Assembly (NCBI GenBank): GCA_017457225.1
Contig: JAFTHW010000031.1
Coordinates: 1-40,098 of the forward strand
Direction of reading: 5' to 3'
Length of the DNA: 40,098 bases
Origin: Clostridia bacterium
GTDB taxonomy: Bacteria > Bacillota > Clostridia > Christensenellales > Borkfalkiaceae
The position numbers and the translations under genes were made by a program. The notes beneath the pieces are model-generated. The model saw only the letters and a list, made by a program, of their open reading frames with translations, had not been told where the DNA came from and searched no databases. Each line of letters opens with the position of its first letter. Position 1 is the stretch's first letter. Shown here in pieces: positions 1 through 6,838 of the stretch.

Positions 1-2
1 AT

Positions 3-80
3 GGCGGGTGTAGCTCAGTTGGTTAGAGCGCCAGATTGTGGCCCTGGAGGTCGTGAGTTCGATTCTCGTCGCCCGCCCCA
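3..80 (+). tRNA. tRNA-His (GTG)
   Basis: Cloverleaf with the acceptor arm at 4-10 pairing with 70-76, an extra G-1 at position 3 opposite C77 (diagnostic of tRNA-His), encoded CCA, and anticodon loop TTGTGGC giving anticodon GTG. The 31-39 pair of the anticodon stem is an A-C mismatch. First of four tRNAs in one cluster; its promoter would lie before the window. Confidence 0.95.
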
Positions 81-97
81 TTCTTTTTTCGCAATAT

Positions 98-173
98 TGG
101 GGTGTCGCCAAGTGGTTAAGGCACCGGATTTTGATTCCGGCATTCGTAGGTTCAAATCCTGCCACCCCAGCCA
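98..173 (+). tRNA. tRNA-Gln (TTG)
   Basis: Acceptor TGGGGTG pairs fully with CACCCCA, anticodon stem CCGGA/TCCGG carries loop TTTTGAT (anticodon TTG, reads CAA), T loop is TTCAAAT, and CCA is encoded. It lies 17 nt after tRNA-His, so the two are probably co-transcribed. Confidence 0.96.
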
Positions 174-199
174 AAAGCGGCACAACAAATACAACTTAT

Positions 200-275
200 G
201 GCCCATTAGCTCAGTAGGTAGAGCACTTGATTTTTAATCAAGGTGTCCGGAGTTCGAGCCTCCGATGGACCACCA
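200..275 (+). tRNA. tRNA-Lys (TTT)
   Basis: Anticodon arm CTTGA-TTTTTAA-TCAAG gives anticodon TTT. T loop is TTCGAGC and CCA is encoded. The acceptor stem GGCCCAT/ATGGACC has one non-pairing position, C3 against A70 (window 202 and 269), which is unusual for an otherwise perfect tRNA. Confidence 0.93.
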
Positions 276-279
276 ATAT

Positions 280-355
280 GGATGATTAGCTCAGCTGGTA
301 GAGCAACTGACTCTTAATCAGTGGGCCCAGGGTTCGAGTCCCTGATCGTCCACCA
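280..355 (+). tRNA. tRNA-Lys (CTT)
   Basis: Anticodon arm ACTGA-CTCTTAA-TCAGT gives anticodon CTT (reads AAG). Acceptor GGATGAT pairs with ATCGTCC (one G-T) and CCA is encoded. It lies only 4 nt after the TTT isoacceptor, so both lysine codons are served by adjacent genes. Confidence 0.95.
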
Positions 356-363
356 CAAAAAAT

Positions 364-387
364 GCACCCTTTAGGGTGCTTTTTTTG
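364..387 (+). terminator. Intrinsic terminator of the tRNA cluster
   Basis: Perfect 6-bp hairpin GCACCC-TTTA-GGGTGC followed by a run of eight T, directly after the last tRNA. Confidence 0.92.
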
Positions 388-679
388 CGATATAGGGCAG
401 GGACGAAACCCTGCAAGGATTCGGAAAATCTTTGATTTCCTTTGAGCAAAGCAAAAGCCCCCTGATCATCCAAAATAGTAGCACTATTTTGTCAAAACCA
501 AAAAGAAAATCATTTATTTCTTCTTGAAAAATAAAATAATCGTGCTATTGCCAAAACTTTTCCGCCTTTAAACGAAATGTTTACCCGGAGTTTAATCCAT
601 CAAAAAACGCCTCTATTGAGGCGTTTTTCATAGTCGAATAGCATTATGATTATTTCATAACAATATTATATACCTTATT
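388..679. other. Non-coding gap with tRNA-like remnant and hairpins
   Basis: No convincing gene. It holds a 13-nt near-copy (one mismatch) of the 3' end of tRNA-Lys(CTT) at 460-472 (original at 340-352). This runs directly into a perfect 9-bp inverted repeat with a 3-nt loop at 471-491. Next comes an A/T-rich stretch and then a terminator at 605-628. It may be the scar of an old insertion at the tRNA or a decayed tRNA. Confidence 0.5.
605..628. terminator. Bidirectional intrinsic terminator
   Basis: Stem AAACGCCTC/GAGGCGTTT with loop TATT, T-rich on the plus side and A-rich on the other, so it can end transcription in both directions. It probably terminates the minus-strand cupin operon. Confidence 0.8.
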
Positions 680-1009
680 TTACTGTTGGGGAACGACTGC
701 GTAAAAACACAAATCTTCGTCCCCAATGTTGAGGAGCGCGTGTTCGCTCCCTTTCGGACAATAATGGCAATCTCCGCTAAAAAGGAGTTCTTCCACTCCG
801 TCGCAAATCGCTTTGCCTTTTCCCGAAAGAATAAAGATAATTTCCGAAGACGGAAGGTGTCGATGCAAACCAATGGTGGCACCAGGTACGAGTTTACCGC
901 GTAAAATCTTGTTTTTCTCATCCACGTACATTCTCGCATTCAAAGCGCCTTGACCGCCGTAAAAACTTTGCAATTCCGTTTCTTTGAGTTCGTCCAATTT
1001 AATAATCAT
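680..1009 (-). CDS. Small cupin-domain protein
   Basis: 109-residue single-domain cupin. Cupin motif 1 is visible as G-A-T-I-G-L-H-R-H-L-P-S-S-E with both metal-binding histidines and the glutamate, and motif 2 as GDCHYCPKGSEHALLN with the third histidine. Such proteins bind a divalent metal in a beta barrel; many are small enzymes or sensors, and the substrate cannot be inferred. It starts 30 nt after the flavin reductase gene on the same strand, so the two form an operon transcribed from the promoter at 1640-1668. Length is normal for a stand-alone cupin_2 protein. The family is clear; the function is unknown. Confidence 0.9.
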   Translation of the reverse strand: MIIKLDELKETELQSFYGGQGALNARMYVDEKNKILRGKLVPGATIGLHRHLPSSEIIFILSGKGKAICDGVEELLFSGDCHYCPKGSEHALLNIGDEDLCFYAVVPQQ

Positions 1010-1039
1010 AACTTCTTGATCTACTCTCTTTTGAATCGT

Positions 1040-1603
1040 TTACTGTTTTAACTGCAACCCGTCCGAAAAGGCGTTGCCGACTTTTTCGCCCAGTTTATAA
1101 TAACCGTGCGTATCGCAATCGTAACAAATGGGATCGAATTTCGTTAAATCAATCTTTCCGTTGGCGTCCAAAATACGTTCGTCCACGCTGACGTTTACTA
1201 CTTCTCCTACGCAAATCTCCCTTTCAGTATCATAACTGACAAGCTTGCACTCTAAAACCAACGGAAGTTCCTCGATGATCGGAGCGTTTACAAATTCGCT
1301 TTTCTTGATCGTCCAACCCGTTTTTTCGAGTTTATTGGGTACGTCGTTTGCTGAAACCACTCCCACATAATCGGCAGGAACGACGTTTTTCGCATCGGCA
1401 ATCGCCACCGTAAACGCCTTGGTTTTTAATAGATTCTTTACTGTTTTATGATCCGAACTCAAACAAATGGACACTTGCGCAGAATCGCAAACCGTGCCCC
1501 ACGCCGCGTTCATCGCATCGGGGGCTCCGTTTTTGTCGTAGGTACCGATAATCAAAACGGGCAACGGATAAATATACGCTTTCGCTTTTAAATTTTTTCT
1601 CAT
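1040..1603 (-). CDS. Flavin reductase-like FMN-binding protein (flavoredoxin family)
   Basis: 187 residues matching the flavin-reductase/flavoredoxin domain. The N terminus (Y-P-L-P-V-L-I-I-G-T-Y, then N-A-A-W-G) forms the usual FMN-binding split barrel, followed by an S-x-x-H-K-T segment. Family members bind FMN and move electrons between NAD(P)H or reduced donors and acceptors in anaerobes; the partner here is unknown. The start is supported by AGGAG 8 nt upstream and a strong promoter at 1640-1668. First gene of a two-gene operon with the cupin, divergent from the hydrogenase operon, which may hint at a shared redox theme (inference). Confidence 0.9.
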   Translation of the reverse strand: MRKNLKAKAYIYPLPVLIIGTYDKNGAPDAMNAAWGTVCDSAQVSICLSSDHKTVKNLLKTKAFTVAIADAKNVVPADYVGVVSANDVPNKLEKTGWTIKKSEFVNAPIIEELPLVLECKLVSYDTEREICVGEVVNVSVDERILDANGKIDLTKFDPICYDCDTHGYYKLGEKVGNAFSDGLQLKQ

Positions 1604-1639
1604 TGTGATTCTCCTAATATATTTTAATAAGTTGTATTT

Positions 1640-1668
1640 ATTATAACACCCTTTTTCCCGTTCGTCAA
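1640..1668 (-). promoter_or_regulatory. Sigma-A-type promoter of the flavin reductase-cupin operon
   Basis: On the minus strand: TTGACG, 17-nt spacer, TATAAT. Predicted transcription start is near 1633, about 30 nt before the ATG. Confidence 0.88.
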
Positions 1669-1773
1669 GGGTTTGGTAAAAACAATCTTTTCGTTAAATA
1701 CTCCAAACTGTTTGATAAGATAAAAATTTATCGATTTAACGATTTGAAAATGGTTTTATGCCTTTTCAAGTGT

Positions 1774-1802
1774 TTGTGATTGAAAGGAAAATATGATATA
1801 AT
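1774..1802 (+). promoter_or_regulatory. Sigma-A-type promoter of the hydrogenase operon
   Basis: TTGTGA, 17-nt spacer, perfect TATAAT at 1797-1802. Transcription would start near 1809, leaving an A/T-rich leader of about 55 nt that ends in a strong AAGGAGG before the ATG at 1864. Confidence 0.78.
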
Positions 1803-1863
1803 AAAGAAGTATGATGAATCTATACTCTATATCATAATTTATTCTACTATTAAGGAGGCTATT

Positions 1864-2355
1864 ATGGCTCATTTGCAAGCGGCGGCTGTTCAAAAGATCT
1901 GCGAAATTTGCGACAGATACGCCAACGATAAAACTCCGCTTATGATGATTTTAAGCGATATTCAGAAAGAATACGGCTACATTCCCCTTGAAGTTCAAGA
2001 GCTTGTTTCCGAGAAAACCGGAATTTCGGTTGCCGATATTTATGGCGTCGTGACATTCTACTCTTTCTTCTCTTTGACTCCCAAGGGAAAATATGTCATC
2101 GGCGTATGCCTTGGAACGGCTTGTTACGTCAAAGGCGCGCAGCAGGTTCTCGATAAATTCGCGGAACTTATCGGTATTAAACCCGGCGAAACCTCTGCGG
2201 ACGGATTGTTTACCTTGGACGCTTTGCGTTGTATCGGCGCTTGCGGTATCGCTCCTGCCGTTACGATCAACGGAAAAGTATACCCGAAACTGACCGTAGA
2301 CGCTATTCCCAAAATAGTAGAAGAATATAAAGCTATGGAGGCAACCAACCAATGA
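1864..2355 (+). CDS. hydC: NADH-dependent [FeFe] hydrogenase, NuoE-like [2Fe-2S] subunit
   Basis: 163-residue thioredoxin-fold [2Fe-2S] protein of the NuoE/HndA/HydC family. The cluster ligands are visible as C-L-G-T-A-C followed about 36 residues later by C-I-G-A-C; the N terminus has the usual helical domain. In electron-bifurcating hydrogenases this subunit passes electrons in the NADH-oxidising module. An in-frame upstream ATG at 1780 exists, but ATG 1864 has AAGGAGG at the right distance and gives the normal family length. Its stop overlaps the next start (ATGA), so translation with hydB is coupled. First gene of the hydC-hydB-hydA operon. Confidence 0.93.
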   Translation: MAHLQAAAVQKICEICDRYANDKTPLMMILSDIQKEYGYIPLEVQELVSEKTGISVADIYGVVTFYSFFSLTPKGKYVIGVCLGTACYVKGAQQVLDKFAELIGIKPGETSADGLFTLDALRCIGACGIAPAVTINGKVYPKLTVDAIPKIVEEYKAMEATNQ

Positions 2356-4235
2356 TCAAGAATTTTGACGAATTGAAACAAATGAGCGCAAAATGCGCGT
2401 CGTGTCTTGATGCAAAGTTTACCGGAAACGACGGAAAACGCCACATCGTGCTTTGCGGCGGTACAGGCTGTCTTTCTTCCAGAGCCGACGAAATTACGGC
2501 TGAATTCAACAAATTAGTAAAAGAAAAGCAGCTCGAAGACAAAGTGACTGTCAACCAAGTAGGTTGTTTCGGGTTCTGTTCTCAAGGTCCGTTCGTAAAA
2601 ATTTATCCCGAGGATACGCTCTATCGTCTGGTCCAAGTTGAAGACGTTCAGAAAATTATGGAAAAAGATATTCTCGGCGGCGAAGTCATTGAAGAATTAC
2701 TGTACGTTGATCCCAATACGGCGGAAAAAGTCACCAAACAGGAAGATATCAATTTCTATAAAAAACAAGTCCGCATCTCCTTGCACGGTTGCGGAAGCAT
2801 TAACCCCGAAAAAATCGACGAAGCGATCGGCGCAGGAGCTTTCCAAGGTCTTGCAAGAGCGCTTCAAATGGATAGAGCCGAGGTTATTCAGGAGGTCTTG
2901 GAATCGGGACTCCGCGGACGCGGCGGCGGCGGTTTCCCCACGGGTAGAAAGTGGCAGTTTGCCTACGCGCAACCTGATGGAGAAAAATACGTCGTATGTA
3001 ACGGCGACGAAGGCGATCCCGGCGCGTTTATGGACAGATCCATTTTGGAGGGCAACCCTCTTGCCGTGATCGAAGGTATGATGATCGCAGGCTACGCGAT
3101 CGGCGCGCAAAACGGTTATTTCTACGTCCGCGCAGAATACCCCATCGCGGTCAACAGACTGAAGAACGCCATCGAACAAGCGGAAAGCCTTGGACTGTTG
3201 GGAGATAACATTCTCGGAACGGATTTCTCGTTTAGAGTTCATCTCCGTCTTGGCGCAGGCGCATTTGTTTGCGGCGAGGAAACGGCGCTTTTGAACTCGA
3301 TCGAAGGTCAGCGCGGTATGCCACGTCCCCGTCCTCCTTTCCCTGCAGTGAAAGGTCTTTGGGATAAACCTACCATCATCAACAACGTAGAATCACTTGC
3401 TTGCGTTCCTTATATTTTAAGAGAGGGAAAAGAAGCGTTCGCAAAATACGGTACGGAAAAATCCAAGGGCACGAAAGTGTTTGCGCTCGGCGGGAAAATT
3501 AACAACGTCGGACTCGTGGAAATTCCGATGGGTACGACTTTGCGCGAACTGATCTACGACATCGGCGGCGGAATCCCCGACGGAAAGAAGTTCAAAGCAA
3601 TTCAAACGGGCGGTCCTTCGGGGGGTTGCTTGACCGAAGAAGATTTGGATACTCCTATCGACTTTGATAACCTCGTTGCAAAAGGTTCAATGATGGGCTC
3701 GGGCGGCGCAATCGTTATGGACGAAGACAACTGTATGGTTGACGTTGCAAAATTCTATATGGAATTCATCTGCGACGAGTCCTGCGGCAAATGTACGCCT
3801 TGCCGTATCGGTACGAAGAGAATGCTTGAAATCCTGACCAGAATCACGGATGGAAAAGCAACGATGAGCGATTTGACCGAACTCGAAGAATTGGCGGAAA
3901 ACATTAAAACGAACTCCCTTTGCGGCCTCGGACAAACAGCCCCCAATCCCGTATTATCGACGCTTAAACACTTCCGCGACGAATACGTTGCGCATATCGT
4001 CGACAAGAAATGCCCCGCGCATATCTGTAAAAATTTGATGCAATACGTCATCGAGCAAGATAAATGTTTCGGTTGCGGCGTTTGCGCGAGAGCGTGCCCA
4101 GTGAACGCGTTCGTGAAGACGGATTACGTAGCGCCCGGGAAACGCTTGCCTGCATACGCAGTCGATCAAACGAAATGTATCAAGTGCGGTATGTGTATCG
4201 CAAGCTGTAAATTTAAGGCAATCGTAAAGAAATAA
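2352..4235 (+). CDS. hydB: NADH-dependent [FeFe] hydrogenase, NuoF-like FMN/NADH-binding subunit
   Basis: 627 residues, typical of HydB/HndC. Order of domains: an N-terminal thioredoxin-like [2Fe-2S] domain (C-G-G-T-G-C ... C-F-G-F-C), the NuoF core with the glycine-rich NADH site GLRGRGGGGFPTGRKW and FMN-site segment NGDEGDPGAFMDR, a [4Fe-4S] site (C-G-K-C-T-P-C ... C), and two C-terminal ferredoxin-type clusters (CFGCGVCARACP and CIKCGMCIASC). It oxidises or reduces NAD(H) and exchanges electrons with ferredoxin and the H-cluster subunit. It overlaps hydC by 4 nt and is followed by hydA after 15 nt. Confidence 0.95.
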   Translation: MIKNFDELKQMSAKCASCLDAKFTGNDGKRHIVLCGGTGCLSSRADEITAEFNKLVKEKQLEDKVTVNQVGCFGFCSQGPFVKIYPEDTLYRLVQVEDVQKIMEKDILGGEVIEELLYVDPNTAEKVTKQEDINFYKKQVRISLHGCGSINPEKIDEAIGAGAFQGLARALQMDRAEVIQEVLESGLRGRGGGGFPTGRKWQFAYAQPDGEKYVVCNGDEGDPGAFMDRSILEGNPLAVIEGMMIAGYAIGAQNGYFYVRAEYPIAVNRLKNAIEQAESLGLLGDNILGTDFSFRVHLRLGAGAFVCGEETALLNSIEGQRGMPRPRPPFPAVKGLWDKPTIINNVESLACVPYILREGKEAFAKYGTEKSKGTKVFALGGKINNVGLVEIPMGTTLRELIYDIGGGIPDGKKFKAIQTGGPSGGCLTEEDLDTPIDFDNLVAKGSMMGSGGAIVMDEDNCMVDVAKFYMEFICDESCGKCTPCRIGTKRMLEILTRITDGKATMSDLTELEELAENIKTNSLCGLGQTAPNPVLSTLKHFRDEYVAHIVDKKCPAHICKNLMQYVIEQDKCFGCGVCARACPVNAFVKTDYVAPGKRLPAYAVDQTKCIKCGMCIASCKFKAIVKK

Positions 4236-4250
4236 AAGGAGGAGAACATT

Positions 4251-6017
4251 ATGGCGAAAGTGAATATTAAAATTGAAGGCATTCCCTTTGAAGTAGAAGC
4301 CGGTTTAACCATTTTGGAAGCGGCAAAAGCTTGCGGTTTCGAAATCCCCTCCCTTTGCGCTTTCAATCACGGCGAATGCTCAAAAGGCTCGTGCCGTGTG
4401 TGTCTTGTAGAAGCTACGGGCGCGCGCGGATTGGTAGCCTCTTGCGTATATCCCGTTGCAGAGGATATGGAAATTACCATTTCTTCCCCGAAGGCAACGG
4501 CGGCAAGAAGAACTTCGGTAGAACTTCTTCTTTCCAACCACAACAAAAACTGTCAACAATGCGAAAAGAACGGGAAATGCGAACTGCTCCACGTAGCCAA
4601 AGTTACGGGCGCAAGAGACGATATGTATCAAGGGGAACAAACTCCTACGACGCTGGACAGACTCACTCCCTCTATTGTCAGAGATACTTCCAAATGCATT
4701 CTTTGCGGCAGATGCGTGGAAAGATGTAAAAATGCGCACGGATTGGGTATTTTGGGTTTTGAAAAACGCGGCTTTAACACGATTGTTTCTCCTGCGGAAA
4801 ACAGAAGCTTTGCCGATTCCCCTTGTATCCTTTGCGGACAATGCGTAAGCGTTTGTCCTACGGGTGCATTAATGGAAGTTTCCGAAATCGATAAAGTAGA
4901 CGCGGCGATGAAAGCCGGTAAGTTTGTCGTCGTACAAACCGCGCCTGCGGTGAGAGCAGCGCTCGGCGAGGAATTCGATATGCCGATCGGAACGCGTGTA
5001 ACGGGTAAAATGGTAGCGGCGCTCAGACGCCTTGGCTTTAAAAAAGTTTTCGACACCAACTTTGCCGCAGATCTCACGATTATGGAAGAAGCAAGTGAGC
5101 TTTTGGATCGAATCCAAAACGGTGGAAAACTCCCGATGATTACGTCTTGTTCTCCCGGTTGGGTAAACTACGCGGAATACAATTACGGCGAACTGTTGCC
5201 CCACCTCTCCTCTTGCAAATCCCCTCACGAAATGTTTGGCGCGATTTTGAAGAGCTATTACTGTGAAAAGAACGGAATTGATCCCAAAGATATGTTCGTC
5301 GTATCCATTATGCCTTGTACGGCAAAAAAATACGAAAAGGACAGACCCGAGCTTTCCGTAAACGGAATCGCAGACGTTGACGCAGTTTTGACCACGAGAG
5401 AGCTCGGCAAACTGATCAAGCGTTCGGGAATTCAATTCACCAAACTTCCCGACGAGGAATTCGATAACGACGTAGTCGGCGATTACACGGGCGCAGGCGT
5501 TATCTTCGGAACAACGGGCGGCGTTATGGAAGCGGCGCTCCGTACCGCGGCATTCAAACTCACGGGCGAGGAATTGAACTCCGTGGATTTAAAAGAAGTC
5601 AGAGGCTTTAACGGCATTAAAGAAGCGACTTATAACCTTGGCGGTATGAACGTGAAAGTGGCGGTTGCGCACGGTATGAAATACGCGAAAGTGTTGCTCG
5701 ATCAAATCAAAGCAGGCACGAGCGAATATCATTTTATCGAGATTATGGGTTGCCCCGGCGGTTGTATCGCAGGCGGCGGTCAACCGTACGTAAGACCTTG
5801 CTTCCTGCCCAATGAGGACGCGAATATTTTGGATACGTATAAAGCGAAGCGAGCAGCAGCGCTCTATACCGAAGACGAGTTGAGAACGATCCGCGTTTCC
5901 CATAAGAACCCGCAGATCATCGAGTTGTATAATTCCTATCTGGAAAAACCCAACTCCCACAAAGCGCACGAATTGCTGCATACCACTTATACAGCAAGAG
6001 AAAAATTTAAAAAATAA
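4251..6017 (+). CDS. hydA: [FeFe] hydrogenase catalytic subunit (HydA/HndD type)
   Basis: 588 residues. N-terminal plant-type [2Fe-2S] domain (C36, C43, C48, C65 region), a His/Cys cluster (HNKNCQQCEKNGKC), two [4Fe-4S] ferredoxin motifs (CILCGRCVERC, CILCGQCVSVC), then the H-cluster domain: L1 TSCSPGW (298-304), L2 MPCTAKKYE (354-362), L3 EIMGCPGGCIAGGGQP (497-512), and a C-terminal small-subunit-like tail. It makes or consumes H2 in the cytoplasm. With HydB and HydC it forms the trimeric type able to couple NADH and ferredoxin to H2. L1 has Ser where the canonical motif has its second Cys (S301). AGGAGG precedes the ATG. No maturation genes (HydE/F/G) lie in the window. Confidence 0.95.
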   Translation: MAKVNIKIEGIPFEVEAGLTILEAAKACGFEIPSLCAFNHGECSKGSCRVCLVEATGARGLVASCVYPVAEDMEITISSPKATAARRTSVELLLSNHNKNCQQCEKNGKCELLHVAKVTGARDDMYQGEQTPTTLDRLTPSIVRDTSKCILCGRCVERCKNAHGLGILGFEKRGFNTIVSPAENRSFADSPCILCGQCVSVCPTGALMEVSEIDKVDAAMKAGKFVVVQTAPAVRAALGEEFDMPIGTRVTGKMVAALRRLGFKKVFDTNFAADLTIMEEASELLDRIQNGGKLPMITSCSPGWVNYAEYNYGELLPHLSSCKSPHEMFGAILKSYYCEKNGIDPKDMFVVSIMPCTAKKYEKDRPELSVNGIADVDAVLTTRELGKLIKRSGIQFTKLPDEEFDNDVVGDYTGAGVIFGTTGGVMEAALRTAAFKLTGEELNSVDLKEVRGFNGIKEATYNLGGMNVKVAVAHGMKYAKVLLDQIKAGTSEYHFIEIMGCPGGCIAGGGQPYVRPCFLPNEDANILDTYKAKRAAALYTEDELRTIRVSHKNPQIIELYNSYLEKPNSHKAHELLHTTYTAREKFKK

Positions 6018-6026
6018 TCCAAAAGA

Positions 6027-6058
6027 AAAAGCGGCTGTGATCAAACAGTCGCTTTTTT
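6027..6058 (+). terminator. Intrinsic terminator of the hydrogenase operon
   Basis: Stem of about 12 bp (AAAAGCGGCTGT against ACAGTCGCTTTT with one G-T) followed by T residues, 10 nt after the hydA stop. It abuts the 3' end of the convergent gene and can serve both strands. Confidence 0.9.
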
Positions 6059-6060
6059 AA

Positions 6061-6774
6061 TTACTTTTCTTTTTTAATTTCCCTTTTCGTCGCTTTTCGC
6101 AAAACCTGCTTCACTGTCTTGGGATTATAGGGAGCAGTCCGTTCCTCAAAATCTTTTACGCTGTCAACGTACACGATTTGTTCACGATTATGTCTGCCCA
6201 TACACACCCAGACGTAATCCCCTTTCTCCACCGTTCCCGACGGATCTAAATACCAATAATTACAGCCTCTGTATCCTCTCGGACTCACACCAACAAAATG
6301 GTATTGCCCGCTACCGTGTAAATTTCGAGCAAAAACTTCGTCGTATTCCGCTCGAATTTCTGTCGCAAACTTTTCAATCTCCTCGCGATGAAACATAAAA
6401 GAATATACACCGCCTAAAAACTTCTTTTCTTGGGAGCGCATCAATAACCGTACGATCATAATACAGTCGTTCTTGCGACGTTTTTCTCGCTCTACCTCAT
6501 TCCCGTTGTCCGTATGCGGATACAGATCGACGGCAAGCCCCGCCTTTTCAAAGGACAGGTTGTACTCTTTCCCGTACGCGCCTGCCAAAAGTCGGAACAT
6601 CGCAACGATCCACTCGTTCAACTCCTCACGAGAAATCGTTTCGTCTATGCAGGAATAACGTACGTATTCGTTCTGCACGGAAAGCTCCGTCCTTGCCCAA
6701 AAGGAATTTAAACTCCCAATGTTCGGCAAAATCGAAAGCGCAAATTCCGTTCCTTGTAAATACATCTTCGCCAT
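6061..6774 (-). CDS. Hypothetical protein, two-part architecture
   Basis: 237 residues, no signal peptide or membrane segment; not confidently recognised. The N-terminal half (to about residue 85) has the feel of WapI-type immunity or related small beta/alpha domains, with an acidic helix (TISREELNEWIVAMFRLL). The C-terminal half (about 150-237) contains G-D-Y-V-W-V-C-M-G-R followed by a basic tail with P-Y-N-P-K-T-V-K-Q-V-L. I have seen that pattern in uncharacterised Clostridia proteins, where it resembles a small beta domain. The start has AGGA upstream; a second ATG lies three codons in. Flanked by terminators on both sides (6027-6058, 6788-6817), so it is monocistronic. Function unknown. 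Confidence 0.75.
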   Translation of the reverse strand: MAKMYLQGTEFALSILPNIGSLNSFWARTELSVQNEYVRYSCIDETISREELNEWIVAMFRLLAGAYGKEYNLSFEKAGLAVDLYPHTDNGNEVEREKRRKNDCIMIVRLLMRSQEKKFLGGVYSFMFHREEIEKFATEIRAEYDEVFARNLHGSGQYHFVGVSPRGYRGCNYWYLDPSGTVEKGDYVWVCMGRHNREQIVYVDSVKDFEERTAPYNPKTVKQVLRKATKREIKKEK

Positions 6775-6787
6775 TTTAGTTTCCTAT

Positions 6788-6817
6788 AAAAAACCGACTG
6801 TCGCGCAGTCGGTTTTT
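6788..6817 (-). terminator. Intrinsic terminator after the parvulin-like lipoprotein gene
   Basis: Stem AAAACCGACTG/CAGTCGGTTTT with a short loop and T tails on both strands, between two minus-strand genes. It most likely ends the operon reading from mfd/lipoprotein. Confidence 0.9.
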
Positions 6818-6838
6818 CTTGTTTTCATTCGTTAAAAA

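Noticed and set aside
1-237. Open reading frame of 78 codons across the tRNA cluster
   Set aside because: It runs through three tRNA genes and has no ribosome site; it is a by-product of tRNA sequence.
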